NCBI GenBank assembly: GCA_039989855.1 | Contig: JBDXGZ010000026.1 | Span: 124,001 to 188,000, forward strand | Length of the DNA stretch: 64,000 nt | Reading direction: 5' to 3' | Source of the DNA: CALFVT01 sp039989855 | GTDB lineage: Bacteria; Pseudomonadota; Alphaproteobacteria; Caulobacterales; Maricaulaceae | Shown here: in pieces, positions 61,303 through 64,000 of the stretch | How positions within the stretch are numbered: position 1 is the stretch's first letter | Layout: every line of letters starts with the position of its first letter | Translations under genes and position numbers: made by a program | The notes under the pieces: generated by a model | Databases searched by the model: none | The model's input: the letters and a program-made list of their open reading frames with translations, nothing else | Told to the model about the DNA's origin: nothing

Positions 61303-62223
61303 ATGCTTGCAGATATTTTGATTTATTTTTGTCATGCCGCGGTGGTTGTGTTTAGCTGTTTGGCGCTCTTGTGGGTTATCAGTTTTGCGGCCAAAGACGC
61401 GAGCCTTGTCGATATTTTCTGGGGCTTCGGCTTTTTACTCGTTGCGGCTGTGTGTTTGTATCTTGCACCAGTCAACACGCCCTATCATCTCCTGCTCGCA
61501 GGCTTGCCGATTATCTGGGGGCTGCGGTTGACGCTCTATTTGGCGAAGCGAAATTTAGGCCACGGAGAAGATGTACGTTATATCGCTATGCGTAAACGCG
61601 CTGAGAAAAAAGGCCTATCCGAGACCGCGTGGCGACTGCGCTCACTCCTGACGATTTACTTCGGCCAAGGGCTGTTGATCATGATTGTCAGCGCCCCCGT
61701 TTGGGTGGGAATGGCGTCGGGGTGGCTTATTCCAGATGCGGTAATTGGCTTTGATCAAGCGGCGAGTGAAGGACAGGTGAGTGCGGAGCGTTTACAGCAA
61801 ATACAATCTGAATTGCGCGAGCCTTTACCGATTGGGTTCTTGTCTTTAATTGGCGCAGCTCTCTGGCTTATCGGCTTTCTCTTCGAAGCTATTGGCGATG
61901 CGCAACTCTCTCGCTTTATGAAACGTATGAAGGATTATAAAGGCGCCTATGAAGATAAGCCTGTCCTTGATACGGGCCTGTGGAAATATACGCGCCACCC
62001 GAACTATTTCGGCAATGCCTGCATGTGGTGGGGCATATGGCTCGTCGCCTGCCAAGCGCCTTGGGGGTGGGCAACGATTGTCGCACCTCTCATTATGACG
62101 TTACTTTTAGTGAAAGTCTCGGGCAAAGATCTGCTCGAACGGAGTCTGAAAAAGCGTCCTGCCTATGCGGAGTATATGAAACGTACGAGTGGGTTTATTC
62201 CACGGCTGCCTAAGAAGGGATAA
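61303..62223 (+). CDS. DUF1295 membrane protein (steroid 5-alpha-reductase-like)
   Basis: A 306-residue polytopic membrane protein with at least six helices. The C-terminal motif GLWKYTRHPNYFGNACMWWG is diagnostic of DUF1295 and related isoprenylcysteine methyltransferase/steroid-reductase folds. The substrate is unknown; relatives are NADPH-dependent lipid reductases. The gene follows the divergent aox gene. Confidence 0.88.
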   Translation: MLADILIYFCHAAVVVFSCLALLWVISFAAKDASLVDIFWGFGFLLVAAVCLYLAPVNTPYHLLLAGLPIIWGLRLTLYLAKRNLGHGEDVRYIAMRKRAEKKGLSETAWRLRSLLTIYFGQGLLIMIVSAPVWVGMASGWLIPDAVIGFDQAASEGQVSAERLQQIQSELREPLPIGFLSLIGAALWLIGFLFEAIGDAQLSRFMKRMKDYKGAYEDKPVLDTGLWKYTRHPNYFGNACMWWGIWLVACQAPWGWATIVAPLIMTLLLVKVSGKDLLERSLKKRPAYAEYMKRTSGFIPRLPKKG

Positions 62224-62328
62224 ATTCACCCATCCCGTGACCGTAAACACGCCCCCCATGAATTGGGTATTGTAAGGTGCGGGATACCCCGCAACATTAC
62301 CTGCGGGAAAATTAAACGGGGCAAGATT

Positions 62329-62805
62329 ATGAAAACAAATGTTATAGCGACTGGGATACTCGCTCTTTGCGCCATGATCTCAACGTCGGTGCTGCCGCAA
62401 ACGACAGAGGCAAAACCGGGTAATTGCAAGGTTTATGCGCAAATGAGTGCTGAAACCGTCAAGAAAGATAGTCGCTTTAAAGGGCATGATAATATTGTAC
62501 CGGCCTTGATGAAATTTGCCAATGCGCAAACGGCGAAGATGAAAGCAGGCATGGCCGAAACGTATAAGCAGTCGAAAGCTTACGGCTGGGACAAGGCCAA
62601 GGTTGATAGCATGATGGAAGAAGGCGCCGCCTCCGTCCGAGCAAGTTTCTTTAGCTCGACTATGGATAAAAACAAACTCTATATGAATCATGTGCAAGCG
62701 GTTTATTCTTGCGGACAAGCGCAAACCACACCCGCCGATTTAGGTCAGTCTATAGAATCTTTCACAACGGTCTTGCAAAAAATGGCCGAGATTGTTCGGT
62801 CTTAA
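62329..62805 (+). CDS. Exported protein of unknown function
   Basis: About 158 residues from the ATG at 62329, with GGGGC before it. A signal peptide ends around TEAKPG. The mature part is mostly helical with two Cys (NCKVY, YSCGQA) that could pair. No family recognised. A hairpin (CCCGCA/TGCGGG, 62288-62307) lies in the leader. Confidence 0.65.
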   Translation: MKTNVIATGILALCAMISTSVLPQTTEAKPGNCKVYAQMSAETVKKDSRFKGHDNIVPALMKFANAQTAKMKAGMAETYKQSKAYGWDKAKVDSMMEEGAASVRASFFSSTMDKNKLYMNHVQAVYSCGQAQTTPADLGQSIESFTTVLQKMAEIVRS

Positions 62806-62877
62806 AATAGAGGCGCAAGAAACAAAGACGTAAGAAAAAACGTCTGGGTATATTCTTTTTGAGGATGCCCTGTAAGG

Positions 62878-63102
62878 TCACCCATCCAACAATTCATTCT
62901 CCAGCCCCGCGGCGATTAAAAGCTCGCGGGCCTCGTCTTCATCCTCGTCAATAATCATCAAGCGTCGCTGCACGAGGGCGGTTGACCCGTCGAGAACGGA
63001 TGCGTTCATATCAAACAAAAAGCTCTCAATCTCGGCGTCTCGTAAAACGGCCTGCGCGAAAGTGATCGTCACAAGGTTCATGGTTCGAATAAGGCATATC
63101 AT
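62878..63102 (-). CDS. DUF2007 family small protein
   Basis: A 74-residue protein matching the DUF2007 signal-transduction-like family (AVLRDAEIESFLFDMNASVL, QRRLMIIDEDEDEARELL). The N-terminus MICLIRTMNLVTIT aligns with the usual start. These are small ferredoxin-like alpha/beta domains of unknown role, often found near methyltransferase or translation genes. Confidence 0.88.
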   Translation of the reverse strand: MICLIRTMNLVTITFAQAVLRDAEIESFLFDMNASVLDGSTALVQRRLMIIDEDEDEARELLIAAGLENELLDG

Positions 63103-63209
63103 GCTTGGTGATGTGGTGAGGGTTTAGCGGGTTACAAGGTGAGGGCAGTTATTATCCAACGGCTTATATCAATATTGTATATGTCGGCCGCCGTGTGTAT
63201 TCAGATGAT

Positions 63210-64000
63210 ATGAAGTCGCATTTTACGTTTTACCTCATATTGAGCCTCATGGCGCTTGCTGTTTTAGGGTGTGCGCCGTCACCTGATAATAAAGTTGAGC
63301 AGCTTGCCCCTAAAAAAATAGCTTTAACCTATGATGATGCCCCGCGAGGGAATGGCCCGATTTATACAGGGGCGGAGAGAACGCGCGCTCTTATTGATCA
63401 ACTCAGCGAGGCACAGACAGGGCCTGTTGCGATATTTGTCACAACGCGCGGCTTGGACGAAGGCGAGGGGCGTGAACGGATTGCCGCCTATGCGCAAGCG
63501 GGGCACCTTATCGCAAACCATAGCGATAAACATATGTGGGCGAGCCGTACGTCTGTTGAGGACTATACCGCAGATATCGACCGGGCTGAATTGAAGTTAA
63601 AAGAGTTTGAGAACCGCCGCCCTTGGTTTCGGTTTCCTTATTTGGATGAGGGCGGAATGGGGGAAGCTAATCGCGACGGGGTCAAACGCGATGCCTTGCG
63701 TGCGGCTTTAGAGGCGCGGGGCTTGATGAGTGGATATGTCACGATCGATACATATGATTGGCATTTACAGAGCCTTTGGACAGCGGCGAAACGCAAGGGC
63801 GTGGCCGTTGATATGCAACGCCTTTCGCAACTCTATACGAATATGGTTTTGGATGCGGCCAATCATTATGACGCGTTCGGTCAAGAGGTGTTAGGTCGCC
63901 GTGCGCCGCAGGTTCTATTGCTACATGAAAATGATCTGGCGGCTCACTTTACCCGAGATGCTGTGAAAGCGCTCAGGCAAGACGGGTGGCAGATTATCAG
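63210..64000 (+). CDS. Polysaccharide deacetylase family lipoprotein, 3' end cut by window edge
   Basis: At least 263 residues, open to the right edge. A signal peptide with lipobox LAVLGC (Cys21) is followed by a NodB-type domain. Motif 1 is TYDDAP (40-45), the metal site HSDKH gives His104 and His108, and motif 3 is RFPY (141-144). Enzymes of this class remove N- or O-acetyl groups from polysaccharides or peptidoglycan. The TxDD motif is complete, so activity is likely. Being lipid-anchored, it should act in the periplasm. Confidence 0.9.
   Translation, partial: MKSHFTFYLILSLMALAVLGCAPSPDNKVEQLAPKKIALTYDDAPRGNGPIYTGAERTRALIDQLSEAQTGPVAIFVTTRGLDEGEGRERIAAYAQAGHLIANHSDKHMWASRTSVEDYTADIDRAELKLKEFENRRPWFRFPYLDEGGMGEANRDGVKRDALRAALEARGLMSGYVTIDTYDWHLQSLWTAAKRKGVAVDMQRLSQLYTNMVLDAANHYDAFGQEVLGRRAPQVLLLHENDLAAHFTRDAVKALRQDGWQII

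Noticed and set aside
1..64000. tRNA, rRNA, tmRNA or complete insertion sequences
   Set aside because: None was found by eye on either strand; no transposase, integrase or tRNA-like cloverleaf was recognised.

Overview
The window is a contiguous stretch of chromosome from an alphaproteobacterium with moderate GC and densely packed genes. The strongest taxonomic markers are the cell-cycle regulators ctrA, chpT and sciP, a complete Tad/Flp pilus locus of the cpaA-F type, fliJ divergent from ctrA, and candidate CcrM (GANTC) and CtrA (TTAA-N7-TTAA) sites. Together with a PL7 alginate lyase and an H+-pumping pyrophosphatase this suggests a marine, probably alga-associated, dimorphic bacterium of the Hyphomonadaceae/Maricaulales type. 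The genus cannot be fixed from the sequence alone.

Layout. 1-6.6 kb: 3' part of pheS, lipoproteins, an M3 peptidase coupled to a YafK-type L,D-transpeptidase, a fatty acid desaturase and rpsU. 6.8-9.3 kb: an epoxide-hydrolase-like enzyme, then a gene-poor patch with long hairpins, a small GIY-YIG nuclease gene bounded by palindromic repeats, and a short tandem repeat. 9.3-19.1 kb: hppA, a DUF305-LVIVD fusion lipoprotein, envelope proteins, nrdB with candidate NrdR boxes, and a tyrosine phosphatase. 19.1-32.0 kb: the Tad pilus locus. The pilin flp and cpaA-cpaB-cpaC-cpaD-cpaE-cpaF-tadB-tadC lie on the plus strand. Two TadE-like pseudopilins, a stand-alone pilus N-domain protein and tadD lie on the minus strand. 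32-43.7 kb: leucyl aminopeptidase, a MarR-like regulator with NlpC/P60, cytochrome c, a YHS protein, nudC, a DUF4282 protein, an M23 peptidase, and a ydbH-ynbE-ydbL-type lipid-transport operon.

43.8-52 kb is the regulatory core: chpT, a degenerate CheA-like protein, a single-domain response regulator and an orphan CheR, then ctrA facing them and fliJ reading away. An ECF sigma/anti-sigma pair, an EF-hand protein, a P-loop-less ParA-like protein and sciP follow. 52-64 kb is mostly housekeeping: mnmA, a dodecin-like protein, thiolase, MAPEG, the def-fmt-truA operon, alginate lyase, alternative oxidase, a DUF1295 enzyme, DUF2007 and the 5' part of a polysaccharide deacetylase.

Functionally the window ties together polar development (CtrA phosphorelay, SciP, pilus, flagellar FliJ), envelope maintenance (several peptidoglycan hydrolases and transpeptidases, lipid transport) and surface or algal life. 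The most unusual parts are the pseudo-CheA/CheY/CheR module beside chpT, the MarR-like gene whose upstream region holds a perfect CtrA box and three clustered GANTC sites, and the GIY-YIG gene whose ends lie in palindromic repeats. No tRNA, rRNA, CRISPR array or complete insertion sequence was seen.
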